In this document: piece by piece, positions 26,749-34,468 of the stretch
How the letters are laid out: each line of letters starts with the position of its first letter
How positions within the stretch are numbered: position 1 is the stretch's first letter
Source: CAWGHZ01 sp963775315
GTDB lineage: Bacteria > Pseudomonadota > Alphaproteobacteria > MPNO01 > DASWLB01
Assembly: GCA_963775315.1 (NCBI GenBank)
Contig: CAVZIN010000007.1
Coordinates: 1,178,001 to 1,242,000, forward strand
DNA: 64,000 nucleotides
Direction: 5' to 3'
Made by a program: the position numbers and the translations under genes
The notes under the pieces: generated by a model
Database searches by the model: none
What the model saw: only the letters and a program-made list of their open reading frames with translations
Told to the model about the DNA's origin: nothing

Positions 26749-27843
26749 CTAGCGCCCCGCCGCGCGCTCCATCGCGAAAAACGCGCTGAGGACGGCCTGC
26801 TTGCGGTCGAGATTGATGCCGTCCGCCTGCGCGACGAGCCGGCAGACCTTGTCCCACACCTCGATCCAGCGATCAAGGGGAGCCAGGGCGGCGAGCCGGC
26901 GGGCGAGCGGGTCGTCCGTCCCGCCGCGTGCCGCGCGCCCGATGGCCCGTCCGAGCCGCCAGATCAGCAGCGCGCTCGCCGTCGGCCAGGGCGACTCTAC
27001 CCCCGGCCGGCTCACCGCATCGGCGAACTGGTGGAGCGCAGCCCCGTCCAGCCGCGGCAGACCGGCGAGCAGCGCGTCGAGCGTACGGCCGAGCTCGAGC
27101 CCGCCCGCGGCGGCGAGCGCGAGGGCGCGCCCGATCGAGCCCTCGGCCATGGTGGCGAGCGCGACACGGTCGGCCTCGGCCATCTCGGGCAGGTGCCGCG
27201 CGAGCAGGGACGACACCGCCTCGTCGGAAAGCGGCCGCAGCGCCAGCCGGCAGCAGCGCGAGCGGATGGTCGGCATCAGCCGGCCGGGCGCGTGGCTCAC
27301 CAGAAGGATCAGCGCGCGGGCTGGCGGCTCCTCCAGCGACTTGAGGAGCGCGTTCGCCGCGTTCACGGTCATCTGGTCGGCGGAATCGACGACGATCACC
27401 CGCCAGCCGCCTTCGGCCGGGGTCAGCCGCAGGAAGGCGCCGGCCGCGCGTACCTCGTCGACGCCGATCGTCTCGCGCCGCCGCCGACGGTCAGCCGGGT
27501 CCTTGCGCAGCTCGTCGTCCGGAAAGCCCGGCTCGACGGTCATCAAATCGGCATGGCCGCCCGAGGCGACGCGGTGGAAGACCGGGTTCCCGGGATCGAG
27601 TGCGAGCGTCGCCGGCGCGCCGAACAGCCCGCCCTCGCCACCCCCGGCCAGAGCGAACCGGGCGAAGCGGTAGGCGAGTGTCGCCTTCCCCACCCCGCGC
27701 GGACCGGTCAGCAGCCAGGCGTGCGGCAACCGGCCGGAATTCCATGCGCCGAGCAGGACGCGCTCGGCCTCCTCCTGCCCCACGAGTTCCGCCGTCGCCC
27801 GGGGCGGGGTCGTTCCGTCGTCGCTGTCAGTGTCGCCCGCCAT
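26749..27843 (-). CDS. holB: DNA polymerase III delta' subunit
   Basis: The protein is 364 residues. The clamp-loader AAA+ core has LLTGPRGVGKATLAYRFAR (P-loop-like), VIVVDSADQMTVNAANALLK (Walker B region plus delta' motif) and LEEPPARALILLVSHAPGRL. The zinc-module cysteines of many delta' proteins are not evident. The ATG at 27843 gives the family-length N-terminus; the frame continues upstream only as a shadow of tmk. It begins ten bases after tmk. Confidence 0.92.
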   Translation of the reverse strand: MAGDTDSDDGTTPPRATAELVGQEEAERVLLGAWNSGRLPHAWLLTGPRGVGKATLAYRFARFALAGGGEGGLFGAPATLALDPGNPVFHRVASGGHADLMTVEPGFPDDELRKDPADRRRRRETIGVDEVRAAGAFLRLTPAEGGWRVIVVDSADQMTVNAANALLKSLEEPPARALILLVSHAPGRLMPTIRSRCCRLALRPLSDEAVSSLLARHLPEMAEADRVALATMAEGSIGRALALAAAGGLELGRTLDALLAGLPRLDGAALHQFADAVSRPGVESPWPTASALLIWRLGRAIGRAARGGTDDPLARRLAALAPLDRWIEVWDKVCRLVAQADGINLDRKQAVLSAFFAMERAAGR

Positions 27844-27853
27844 GATCGAGCGA

Positions 27854-28492
27854 CTATACCCCGGGCGGGGCGAGCCGGTCGCGCACCACGTCGAGGATGG
27901 CCTGGTGCACCTCCTCGACGTCGCCCATCGCGTCAATCACCGCGACCCTGTCGGGCTCGCGCCGGGCGATGTCGAGAAACGCGTCGCGCAGCTTGCGGTG
28001 GAACGGCAGCGCCATCTTCTCATAGCGGGTGGCGGCGTCCGGCCGGGCCGTGGCGCGTACCAGCCCGGCCTCGGCCGGCAGGTCGAGCAGCAAGGTCAGG
28101 TCGGGCCGGAAATCGCCGAGAACCACGCGGCCGATCTCCTCGATCTTCGACCTCCCGACCCCCAGGCCATAGCCCTGGTAGGCCATGGTCGAGTCGACGA
28201 AGCGGTCGCATACCACCCAGCGCCCGGCCTCAAGGGCGGGGGCGATGGTGCGCGCGACATGCTCGGCGCGCGCCGCGAAATGCAGCAGCGCCTCGGTCAG
28301 CGGGTCCCAGCGGCTGGGTGCCCCGTCGACCAACAGCTTGCGGATGTCCTCGGCCCCCGGCGCGCCGCCCGGCTCGCGCGTCGCGATGGCATCGACCCCG
28401 GCCGCGACTAGATCGGCGATCAGCCTTCGCGCCTGGGTCGATTTGCCTGCCCCCTCACCGCCCTCGAGCGTGATGAACCGGCCTCGCGTCAA
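27854..28492 (-). CDS. tmk: Thymidylate kinase
   Basis: The protein is 212 residues and phosphorylates dTMP to dTDP. The P-loop EGGEGAGKSTQARRL is at residues 10-24, the DR motif is in VVCDRFVDSTMAYQGYG, and the LID region includes RATARPDAATRYEK. It lies between dacA and holB with gaps of 16 and 10 bases, consistent with one transcript. Confidence 0.95.
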   Translation of the reverse strand: MTRGRFITLEGGEGAGKSTQARRLIADLVAAGVDAIATREPGGAPGAEDIRKLLVDGAPSRWDPLTEALLHFAARAEHVARTIAPALEAGRWVVCDRFVDSTMAYQGYGLGVGRSKIEEIGRVVLGDFRPDLTLLLDLPAEAGLVRATARPDAATRYEKMALPFHRKLRDAFLDIARREPDRVAVIDAMGDVEEVHQAILDVVRDRLAPPGV

Positions 28493-28508
28493 GCGCCCGC
28501 CCGCCGCC

Positions 28509-29687
28509 TCAACTTGGCGGCCCCCAGATCACTTGGTGGACCGCGGCCGAGAGGCGCCCGATCATGCCGAGCTGCGGCACGGCCTCGCCGGCGACGAGCG
28601 GCCGCTCGATCCCGTCCCAGCCGGGCGCGCTCACGCTGAGCGTGCCGATCTTCGCGCCCTTCTGCACCGGCGCGGGGACCGGCCCGTCATAGCGCACCGT
28701 CACCTTCATGTCGGGGTGGAGCTTCTTCTGCATGGTCACGGTCAGCGGGTCCTGGATCATCAGCGGCACCGTCGAGGCCTTGCCGAGCCAAACCGGCGCC
28801 GTGTCCACCGTCTCGCCGCCCTTGAACAGCTTGTAGCTGCCGAACTCGCGATAACCCCAGTCGAGCAGGCGTTCGCCCTCCTGCGAGCGCGCGTTGACGC
28901 TCGCCGTGCCGCCCAAGACCTCGATCAGCCGGCGCCCGTCGCGGACCGCAGTCGCTGCCAGCGAATAGCCCGCCTCCTCGGTATGGCCGGTCTTCAGCCC
29001 GTCGACGCCCAAATCCTTGTAGAGAAGCGGGTTCCGGTTGCCCTGCTTGATGCCATTGTAGGTGAAGTTTATCTCCTTAAAGTAGTGATAATACTCAGGA
29101 AAGTCCCTGATGATGTGCTCCGCCAAAGTGGCGATGTCGCGCGCCGTCATGATGTGGCCTTCGACCGGGAGCCCGTCCGGGTTCTTGAATGTCGAATGGG
29201 TGAGGCCGATCTTCTTGGCGACGCGGTTCATCTCGTCGGCGAAGGCGTCGACGCTGCCGTCCAGCCCCTCGGCCACCACGATGCAGGCATCGTTGCCCGA
29301 CTGGACGACGATCCCCTGGATCAAATCCTCGATCTTCACCCGCGTGTTGACCTTGACGAACATCTTGGAGCCGCCGGTCTTCCACGCCTTGACGCTGACC
29401 GGCAGTGTATCATCAAGCTTCAGGCTGCCGTTCTTCAAGTGCTGGAAGAGGATGTAGATGGTCATCAGCTTGGTGAGCGAGGCCGGATGCATCGGCTCGT
29501 CGGCGTTCTTGTCGTAGAGCACGGTGTCGGTGGTCATGTCGATCAGGATCGCCTCGCGGGCGGAGGTCTCGAACCCCGATGCGGCGGCATCGGTATTGGC
29601 GGCGAGGGCCGGCGCAGCCGTGAGGCCGAGCGCCAGCAGGCCGGCGCCGAGAGAGAGAGCGGTACGCGGTGTAGCGATCGAAAACAT
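28509..29687 (-). CDS. dacA: D-alanyl-D-alanine carboxypeptidase (PBP5/6 type)
   Basis: The protein is 392 residues. A signal peptide covers about residues 1-29. Penicillin-binding-protein motifs are intact: SLTK (Ser70-Lys73), SGN (130-132) and KTG (232-234). A C-terminal PBP5-type domain and an amphipathic end should anchor it at the periplasmic face. It trims the stem pentapeptide of peptidoglycan. The ATG at 29687 has GGAAGGA upstream. The IS element lies 51 bases upstream of the start and separates it from rlpA, with which it would otherwise form an operon. Confidence 0.93.
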   Translation of the reverse strand: MFSIATPRTALSLGAGLLALGLTAAPALAANTDAAASGFETSAREAILIDMTTDTVLYDKNADEPMHPASLTKLMTIYILFQHLKNGSLKLDDTLPVSVKAWKTGGSKMFVKVNTRVKIEDLIQGIVVQSGNDACIVVAEGLDGSVDAFADEMNRVAKKIGLTHSTFKNPDGLPVEGHIMTARDIATLAEHIIRDFPEYYHYFKEINFTYNGIKQGNRNPLLYKDLGVDGLKTGHTEEAGYSLAATAVRDGRRLIEVLGGTASVNARSQEGERLLDWGYREFGSYKLFKGGETVDTAPVWLGKASTVPLMIQDPLTVTMQKKLHPDMKVTVRYDGPVPAPVQKGAKIGTLSVSAPGWDGIERPLVAGEAVPQLGMIGRLSAAVHQVIWGPPS

Positions 29688-29738
29688 ACGATTCCTTCCG
29701 TCGGTCGTGAGTTGGGGTGCCCCCGCACCCGGCGTCTA

Positions 29739-29757
29739 GGTCATGTACCCATAAAGG
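29739..29757 (+). repeat. Left terminal inverted repeat of the IS
   Basis: GGTCATGTACCCATAAAGG; it matches the reverse complement of 30561-30579 at 15 of 19 positions. Confidence 0.85.
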
Positions 29758-29773
29758 GGATTCCCTTTATGGG
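29748..29773. repeat. Perfect 11-bp hairpin just inside the IS left end
   Basis: CCCATAAAGGG and CCCTTTATGGG flank a four-base loop, upstream of the transposase start. Such subterminal hairpins can block transposase expression from outside transcripts. It also lies in the path of any rlpA-to-dacA read-through transcript. Confidence 0.7.
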
Positions 29774-29813
29774 CGGGGTGTGATTCAAGCTTCCAAACGG
29801 TGGGAGCTTGAAG

Positions 29814-30582
29814 ATGGCGCGCTTCGATTTGACCGATGCGGAATGGACGATCATCCAGCCGCTGCTGCCGAACAAGCCGCGCGGCGTGCCGCGGGTGGAC
29901 GACCGGCGTGTGGTGAACGGGATCTTCCACATCCTGCGCACAGGCGCGCCGTGGCGTGACCTGCCGGAACGGTACGGCCCGTACACCACGGTCTACAATC
30001 TCGCTTCAACCGCTGGGCCAAAGCAGGGGTGTGGCTCAAGGTGTTCGAGGCTTTGAAGGCCGGCTCGCCCACGTCGCTTCATCTGATCAACTCCTCGATC
30101 GTGCGCGCCCACCAGCACGCGGCCGGCGGTAAAAAGGGGGCGCGGATCACGCCATCGGCCGTTCTCGTGGAGGACTGACCACCAAAATCCACGTCGTGGT
30201 GGATCGTCACGGCCTGCCTGTGCGCCTGCTGCTCACCCCCGGCCAGGCCTCGGACAAGACCACCTTCCCGGCCCTGGTCGAGGGACTGGCGCTCGCTCGT
30301 CACGTCGTTGCCGACCGCGGCTACTTCGCGGCCACCATTATCGCGCTCATCGAAGCCGCTGGCGCCTTCGCCCACATCCCGTCGCAGAGCAACGTCCGGG
30401 TCCGCCGTGTCGTTGACCGCCAGATTTACCGCCAGCGCAACCTCGTCGAACGCTTCTTCAACCGGCTCAAGCACTTCCGGCGCATCGCCACGCGCTATGA
30501 CAAGCTCGCGCGAAACTTCCTCGCCGCCGTCGCCCTCGCTTCCATACGGCTCCGCATCAACCATTATGAGTCCACGACCTAG
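29814..30582 (+). pseudogene. IS5-family DDE transposase, broken by an indel near 30000
   Basis: Three frames are needed to read the protein. Frame one from ATG 29814 (ARFDLTDAEWTIIQPLLPNK to GPYTTVYN) breaks at 29999-30001. Frame two continues from CGC at 30002 (RFNRWAKAGVWLKVFEAL to AAGGKKG). Frame three starts around 30131-30142 at AAAAAGGGGG and reads ADHAIGRSRGGLTTKIHVVV through LLTPGQASD, VVADRGYFA and YRQRNLVERFFNRLK to the end. The second shift is -1 on a slippery A/G run and is probably the programmed OrfA/OrfB frameshift. The first equals a two-base insertion and looks like a real lesion. Catalytic DDE residues lie in the later frames. The stop TAG at 30580-30582 is supplied by the target duplication. 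Confidence 0.82.
30561..30579 (-). repeat. Right terminal inverted repeat of the IS
   Basis: Read on the minus strand it is GGTCGTGGACTCATAATGG, the partner of the left repeat; it contains the last codons of the transposase. Confidence 0.83.
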
Positions 30583-31556
30583 TCGACGACCAGTCTCGCT
30601 TCGCGATAGCCAAGCCCGACCACCCGGCCCAGCGTCTGGTCGGCATCCTGCACGGACGGCAGCGGTCCGACCCGCACGCGCCATAGCCGATGCGTGCCGA
30701 CCCGGACCGGCGTGATAGCAGCCTTGCCGACCGAGGCGAGCCGGGCGCGCAGCCGGTCTGCATTGGCGTACTGGCTGAACGCGCCGGCCTGCACGTAGAT
30801 GGCCGTCGGATGAACCGGCGCGACCGACACCGCAGGGTCGGCGATCTCGGCGACGGCCGGCGTCACCGCGGGCCGGACGGTGGCCACGGCCGCGGGAACG
30901 GCCACGGCCGGAGCGGCCTGCGGCGCCGGAGCGGGCGGGCCGGCCGCGTCGGCCGGCAAGGCGGCAACCTCGACCGGCGCCTCCTCCTTCATCAAGCGGG
31001 CGATCATCACCGGCATCGGGCCCTTGCGGCCTGCGGCGACGGCCATGCGCCAGCTTTCCTCGGGCAGCGCCTGCACCCGGACGCGAGCGGTGCCCTGGCC
31101 GGCGAACCCGAGAAGCTGCGCCGCGCGGCGCGACAGATCGATGATCCGCCCGCGCTTGTAGGGGCCGCGGTCGTTCACCACCACGGCGATGGACCGGCCG
31201 TTCTCGAGGTTGGTGACCTGCACCTTGCATGGCATCTGCAGCGTCGGGTGGGCGCCGGTCAGGGCGTTCATGTCGTAGCGATCGCCGTCTGCCGTGCGGT
31301 TGCCGTGGAATCCCGGCCCATACCACGAGGCGATGCCGGTCTCGTCATAGAAGAAGTCCTCACGCGGCTGATAGACCACCCCGTCGACCGTGTACGGGTT
31401 GCCGATCTTGTAGCGTCCGCCTGCCGCTGCTGAGTTGTCCGTTGCCCCCTCGAGTCGCTTGGTCATGTGGACGGCAAGCTGAGTCTCGGCGCAGCCCGAC
31501 GCCGCGATCGCCAGCAAGGCGACCAGGGCGGCACGCAGCAGAGCTTTCCCCCCCAC
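30579..31556 (-). CDS. rlpA: Septal-ring lytic transglycosylase RlpA (lipoprotein with SPOR domain)
   Basis: The protein is 325 residues. A lipoprotein signal ends at Cys22 (IAASGC). The double-psi beta-barrel (about 74-155) contains TGIASWYGPGFHGNRTADG and VVVNDRGPYKRGRIIDLS. An Ala/Pro-rich linker leads to a C-terminal SPOR domain (about 250-325) that binds denuded glycan at the septum. It cleaves denuded strands during daughter-cell separation (family knowledge). Its TAG stop is formed by the last base of the IS plus the duplicated TA, so the IS did not change the protein. Confidence 0.92.
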   Translation of the reverse strand: MGGKALLRAALVALLAIAASGCAETQLAVHMTKRLEGATDNSAAAGGRYKIGNPYTVDGVVYQPREDFFYDETGIASWYGPGFHGNRTADGDRYDMNALTGAHPTLQMPCKVQVTNLENGRSIAVVVNDRGPYKRGRIIDLSRRAAQLLGFAGQGTARVRVQALPEESWRMAVAAGRKGPMPVMIARLMKEEAPVEVAALPADAAGPPAPAPQAAPAVAVPAAVATVRPAVTPAVAEIADPAVSVAPVHPTAIYVQAGAFSQYANADRLRARLASVGKAAITPVRVGTHRLWRVRVGPLPSVQDADQTLGRVVGLGYREARLVVD

Positions 31557-31561
31557 CTTGC

Positions 31562-32644
31562 TTATCCGCTGCCGATCCGGTCGGACAGGACGCCGACCGT
31601 GATCGCATAGAGGTGGGCGCAGTTGTAGGCGAGGATCGAGCGATAGTTGGGGTACACCGCGTATCCAGCACCGTCATCGAGCTGGACGATCGAGGTCGGC
31701 AGCGGGCGAGACGGCAGCGCACCGCCGTCGGGACGACGAACGCCAAGCCGATCCCACGCGGGCAGTGGCTTCTCCACCGTCATCTTGCGGAGCGCTGCGC
31801 ACCCCTTGGCGTCGGTATCGCGCAGCGACTCGATGCGGCCGTCCAGCCGGTCGGGCACGCGCACGGGCCGTCCCCAGGTCTGGTCGTCGCGCCATCCGCC
31901 GTTCTTCACCAGGTAGTTGGCGATCGAGGCGAACACGTCGGGCAGCGAGTGCCAGATGTCGCGCTTGCCGTCGCCGTCGAAATCGACCGCAAAGGCAAGA
32001 TAGCTTTCCGGCATGAACTGGATCTGGCCCATCGCGCCCGCCCACGAGCCCGTCATCGACGGCAGGTCGATCATCCGGCGGTCGACCATCTTGAGCGCGG
32101 CCATGAGCTGGGCGCGGAAATACTCGGACCGCCGCCCGTCGTAGGCGAGCGTGGCGACCGCCGGGATCACCGGGATCGAGGTGCCCACGGCGCCGAAATT
32201 GGTCTCGATGCCCCAGATCGCGAGGATGAAGCGCGGCTGCACGCCGTACTTGGCGGCGACGCGGGCGAGCAGCGCGTGGTGCTTCTGCATCATCTCGCGG
32301 CCGCGCGCGACGTGGTCCTCGGTGACCACGCGCTTCATATAGGTGTCGAGCGTCAGGGTGAATTCGGCCTGGTGGCGGTCGCGCTGAACCAGCCGGTGGA
32401 TCGGCTGCAGACCCGTGAGGGCCGCGTCCAGGGTCGCGCGCGAGATTCCCTGGGAAAGCGCGTCCTTGCGCACGCCCTGGAGCCAGGCGGCGAAGGCCGC
32501 ATCGGCGCCCGGGGGCGCGGTCGCCTGGGTCGCCTGGAGAGACGCCGGGGCCGGGTCGGCCGCGCGCGCGGGTCCGGCAGCGACAAGCGTCAGCACCGCC
32601 GCGATGGCGGCATGCCGCAGCACGTTGACGACCCTGACCCTCAT
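31562..32644 (-). CDS. Lytic murein transglycosylase B-like
   Basis: The protein is 360 residues. A signal peptide covers about 1-29. The SLT_2 domain has the catalytic glutamate Glu147 in AIWGIETNFG, followed by MTGSWAGAMGQIQFMPESY. A C-terminal peptidoglycan-binding-like segment ends near YPNYRSILAYNC. It cleaves the glycan strand to 1,6-anhydro ends. The ATG at 32644 gives a proper signal peptide; the long open frame upstream is a shadow of the next gene. It is five bases upstream of rlpA. Confidence 0.92.
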   Translation of the reverse strand: MRVRVVNVLRHAAIAAVLTLVAAGPARAADPAPASLQATQATAPPGADAAFAAWLQGVRKDALSQGISRATLDAALTGLQPIHRLVQRDRHQAEFTLTLDTYMKRVVTEDHVARGREMMQKHHALLARVAAKYGVQPRFILAIWGIETNFGAVGTSIPVIPAVATLAYDGRRSEYFRAQLMAALKMVDRRMIDLPSMTGSWAGAMGQIQFMPESYLAFAVDFDGDGKRDIWHSLPDVFASIANYLVKNGGWRDDQTWGRPVRVPDRLDGRIESLRDTDAKGCAALRKMTVEKPLPAWDRLGVRRPDGGALPSRPLPTSIVQLDDGAGYAVYPNYRSILAYNCAHLYAITVGVLSDRIGSG

Positions 32645-32694
32645 TCCCGTACCCGCTCCCAGCCTCCTAACTGCCACAGCACGCGAGTTCGAAC

Positions 32695-33513
32695 TCAATG
32701 CTGCGCGTCGCGCCATGCCCCGGGCGGTGGCGCCGGAAACCACGAGTCGGTGTAGCCCATGATCCGGTACGCCAGAAGCCCCACCCATTCGTGCAGCGCG
32801 AGGTCGAGCCGCAGAAGCCCGCCCGCGAGGTGGAGGCCCGGGGTAAAATCGTACTGGCCGATGGTCAGGTAGTCCACCGGGTACGGCAGGACCTGCCAGC
32901 CGACCTTTTGGAAGCAGCCATAGGCGCGCGGCATGTGGTTGGCGGAGGTGATCAGCAGCCAGGTCTCGCCCGGCTTGGGGTGCATCAGTTCCTTCGTATA
33001 GAGGGCGTTCTCGTAGGTGTTGCGCGAGCGGTCCTCGAACACGATCCGCGAAACGTCGAGACCCTGCTCGGCGAAGAACTCGCGGGCGATGGGCGCCTCT
33101 GTGAGCTCGGGATTGTCGAGGCTCGACGAGCCGCCGGTAAATGCCAGCTTCGCCTGCGGATAGCGCCGCGCGAGCGCCACGAAGGTGGTCATGCGCGAGG
33201 CGGAGCCCTTGAGGATGGGACGATGGCGCGCCCGCGACAGGAACGGCCGCACCTCGCCGCCCAGCACCACGATCCCGTCGACCTTGGCGGGTGGCGCGAT
33301 CGGCGGGAAGCGGTTCTCCAGCGGGATCAGCATATCGTTGCCGATCGGCAGCAGCGTCGGCACGGCGAGGACAATGACGACCCCCGTCGCCAGCCACTTG
33401 CCGGCGCGGCGCGCGCGAGTCCACAGCAGGACGACGGCGACCACGAGGGCCAGGAAGGCAAGGTCCCCGGGATCGAGAAACAGGTTCAGAAGCTTGGAAA
33501 GAGCGAAGAACAT
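32695..33513 (-). CDS. YdcF/ElyC/SanA-family membrane protein (DUF218)
   Basis: The protein is 272 residues. Two N-terminal membrane spans (about 18-32 and 39-57) precede a periplasmic DUF218 domain with GIVVLGGEVRPFL, KLAFTGGSSSL, EDRSRNTYENA and LITSANHMPRAYGCF. ElyC-type proteins influence the undecaprenyl-phosphate carrier and envelope integrity (family knowledge). Its place next to mltB, rlpA and dacA fits a cell-wall role. Confidence 0.88.
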   Translation of the reverse strand: MFFALSKLLNLFLDPGDLAFLALVVAVVLLWTRARRAGKWLATGVVIVLAVPTLLPIGNDMLIPLENRFPPIAPPAKVDGIVVLGGEVRPFLSRARHRPILKGSASRMTTFVALARRYPQAKLAFTGGSSSLDNPELTEAPIAREFFAEQGLDVSRIVFEDRSRNTYENALYTKELMHPKPGETWLLITSANHMPRAYGCFQKVGWQVLPYPVDYLTIGQYDFTPGLHLAGGLLRLDLALHEWVGLLAYRIMGYTDSWFPAPPPGAWRDAQH

Positions 33514-33571
33514 TGCGCGGGGTCATATCCCGCCCCGCCCCGCGGCGCAATCGCGGCCGCTGAGGGCGATG

Positions 33572-33976
33572 CTAGAGGCGCGCGGCGTGCCAGACGTCGC
33601 CATACCCGTCGCCGGTCACGTCGCCCGCGCGCTTGTCCCTCTCCCACAGATAGAGCGGCTTGCCGCCATAGGACCACTGCATTGCGCCATCGGTCCGCGG
33701 CGCCAGCGTGAACCCGTCCGTCGGCTGCGCGCCCGCCCCGGCGAGGAAGGGCGGCCAAGACTTCGCGCAGCGGCCATAGCAGATCGGCACGCCGCCGGCG
33801 TCGTCCTGGTGGGTGTAGAGCGTCATGCCATGGGAGTCGGCAAGGACCGGCCCGACCCGGCTCGCCGCGACCATGGCCGGCCCGACGCGGGAGCCAGGCG
33901 CGGGCGCGGAGGTGCAGGCGGCGGCTGCGAGCGAGGCTGCAGCGGCCAGTGCGGCGACGAGCGTACGAAAAGACAT
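33572..33976 (-). CDS. COG4315-type secreted lipoprotein
   Basis: The protein is 134 residues. A lipoprotein signal has its cysteine at residue 21 (LAAAACTS). Two copies of the short repeat typical of this family are visible: HGMTLYTHQDDAGG with CYGRCAKSWPPFLAG between them, and KPLYLWERDKRAGDVTGDG. Function is unknown. The ATG at 33976 has GGGAGGG upstream. It is 20 bases after the cupredoxin gene, with which it is probably co-transcribed. Confidence 0.82.
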   Translation of the reverse strand: MSFRTLVAALAAAASLAAAACTSAPAPGSRVGPAMVAASRVGPVLADSHGMTLYTHQDDAGGVPICYGRCAKSWPPFLAGAGAQPTDGFTLAPRTDGAMQWSYGGKPLYLWERDKRAGDVTGDGYGDVWHAARL

Positions 33977-33996
33977 GCGCCGAACCCTCCCCGGGA

Positions 33997-34335
33997 TCAG
34001 GAATGGACGAGGACGACCAGCAGCATCTTCGGATGGATGGCGCAGCGCGCCTCGAACGTGCCGGCGTGGTCGAATTCGATCGAGATCGTTCGGCCGGGCG
34101 GCTGCTCGCCCGAATCGAAATTCATTTCGGACAACTCGATATAAACGTGGTGCAGGAACGGATCCTCGTTGGTGATGCGGACCACGTCGCCCACCTTCAT
34201 CTCGATGCTTCCCGGGGCGAAAGTCTTGTTCTTCTGGGTAACGACCAGCCCTGTCGCTGCGAACGAGGCCGTCGCGAGCCCGCCAAGAACCGCCGCCAAG
34301 ATCACGAGCCGCTTCATTTCCGGTCTCGATTTCAT
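33997..34335 (-). CDS. Cupredoxin-like periplasmic copper protein
   Basis: The protein is 112 residues. After a signal peptide, a plastocyanin-like fold shows type-1 copper ligands in order: His in DPFLHHVYIE, Cys in TFEARC, His in AIHP and Met in KML. It probably carries electrons in the periplasm. Start 34335 is preferred because GAGGG lies six bases upstream; ATG 34317 is a possible shorter start. It is first in the leftward run that continues into the lipoprotein and cell-wall genes, and divergent from the histidine kinase. Confidence 0.82.
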   Translation of the reverse strand: MKSRPEMKRLVILAAVLGGLATASFAATGLVVTQKNKTFAPGSIEMKVGDVVRITNEDPFLHHVYIELSEMNFDSGEQPPGRTISIEFDHAGTFEARCAIHPKMLLVVLVHS

Positions 34336-34468
34336 TCGCCACCCTCGCCCAGTCATCGTTAAGCGACCGTTAAGCGGTGGGAGGGGACAACCGCTCGTTC
34401 CTCGGGTGTATTTACACGCGTAGGGCGCTCGTCATCCGCTTGGCATTGCCGAATTCCGACGGGACGAA

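Larger units (their letters stand above)
29739..30579 (+). mobile_element. IS5-family (IS427-group-like) insertion sequence, 841 bp
   Basis: Imperfect terminal inverted repeats (15 of 19 positions) bound a transposase gene that fills the element. The flanking target is CTAG with TA duplicated (29737-29738 and 30580-30581), as expected of this IS group. Length, target and OrfA/OrfB layout fit IS427-like elements. It sits exactly in the stop codon of rlpA. A DNA lesion in the first half of the transposase suggests the copy no longer moves by itself. Confidence 0.88.

Noticed and set aside
31562..33550. 662-codon frame covering mltB and further upstream
   Set aside because: The extra N-terminal 300 residues are Arg/Pro-rich shadow of the DUF218 gene; mltB has its own ATG and signal peptide at 32644.
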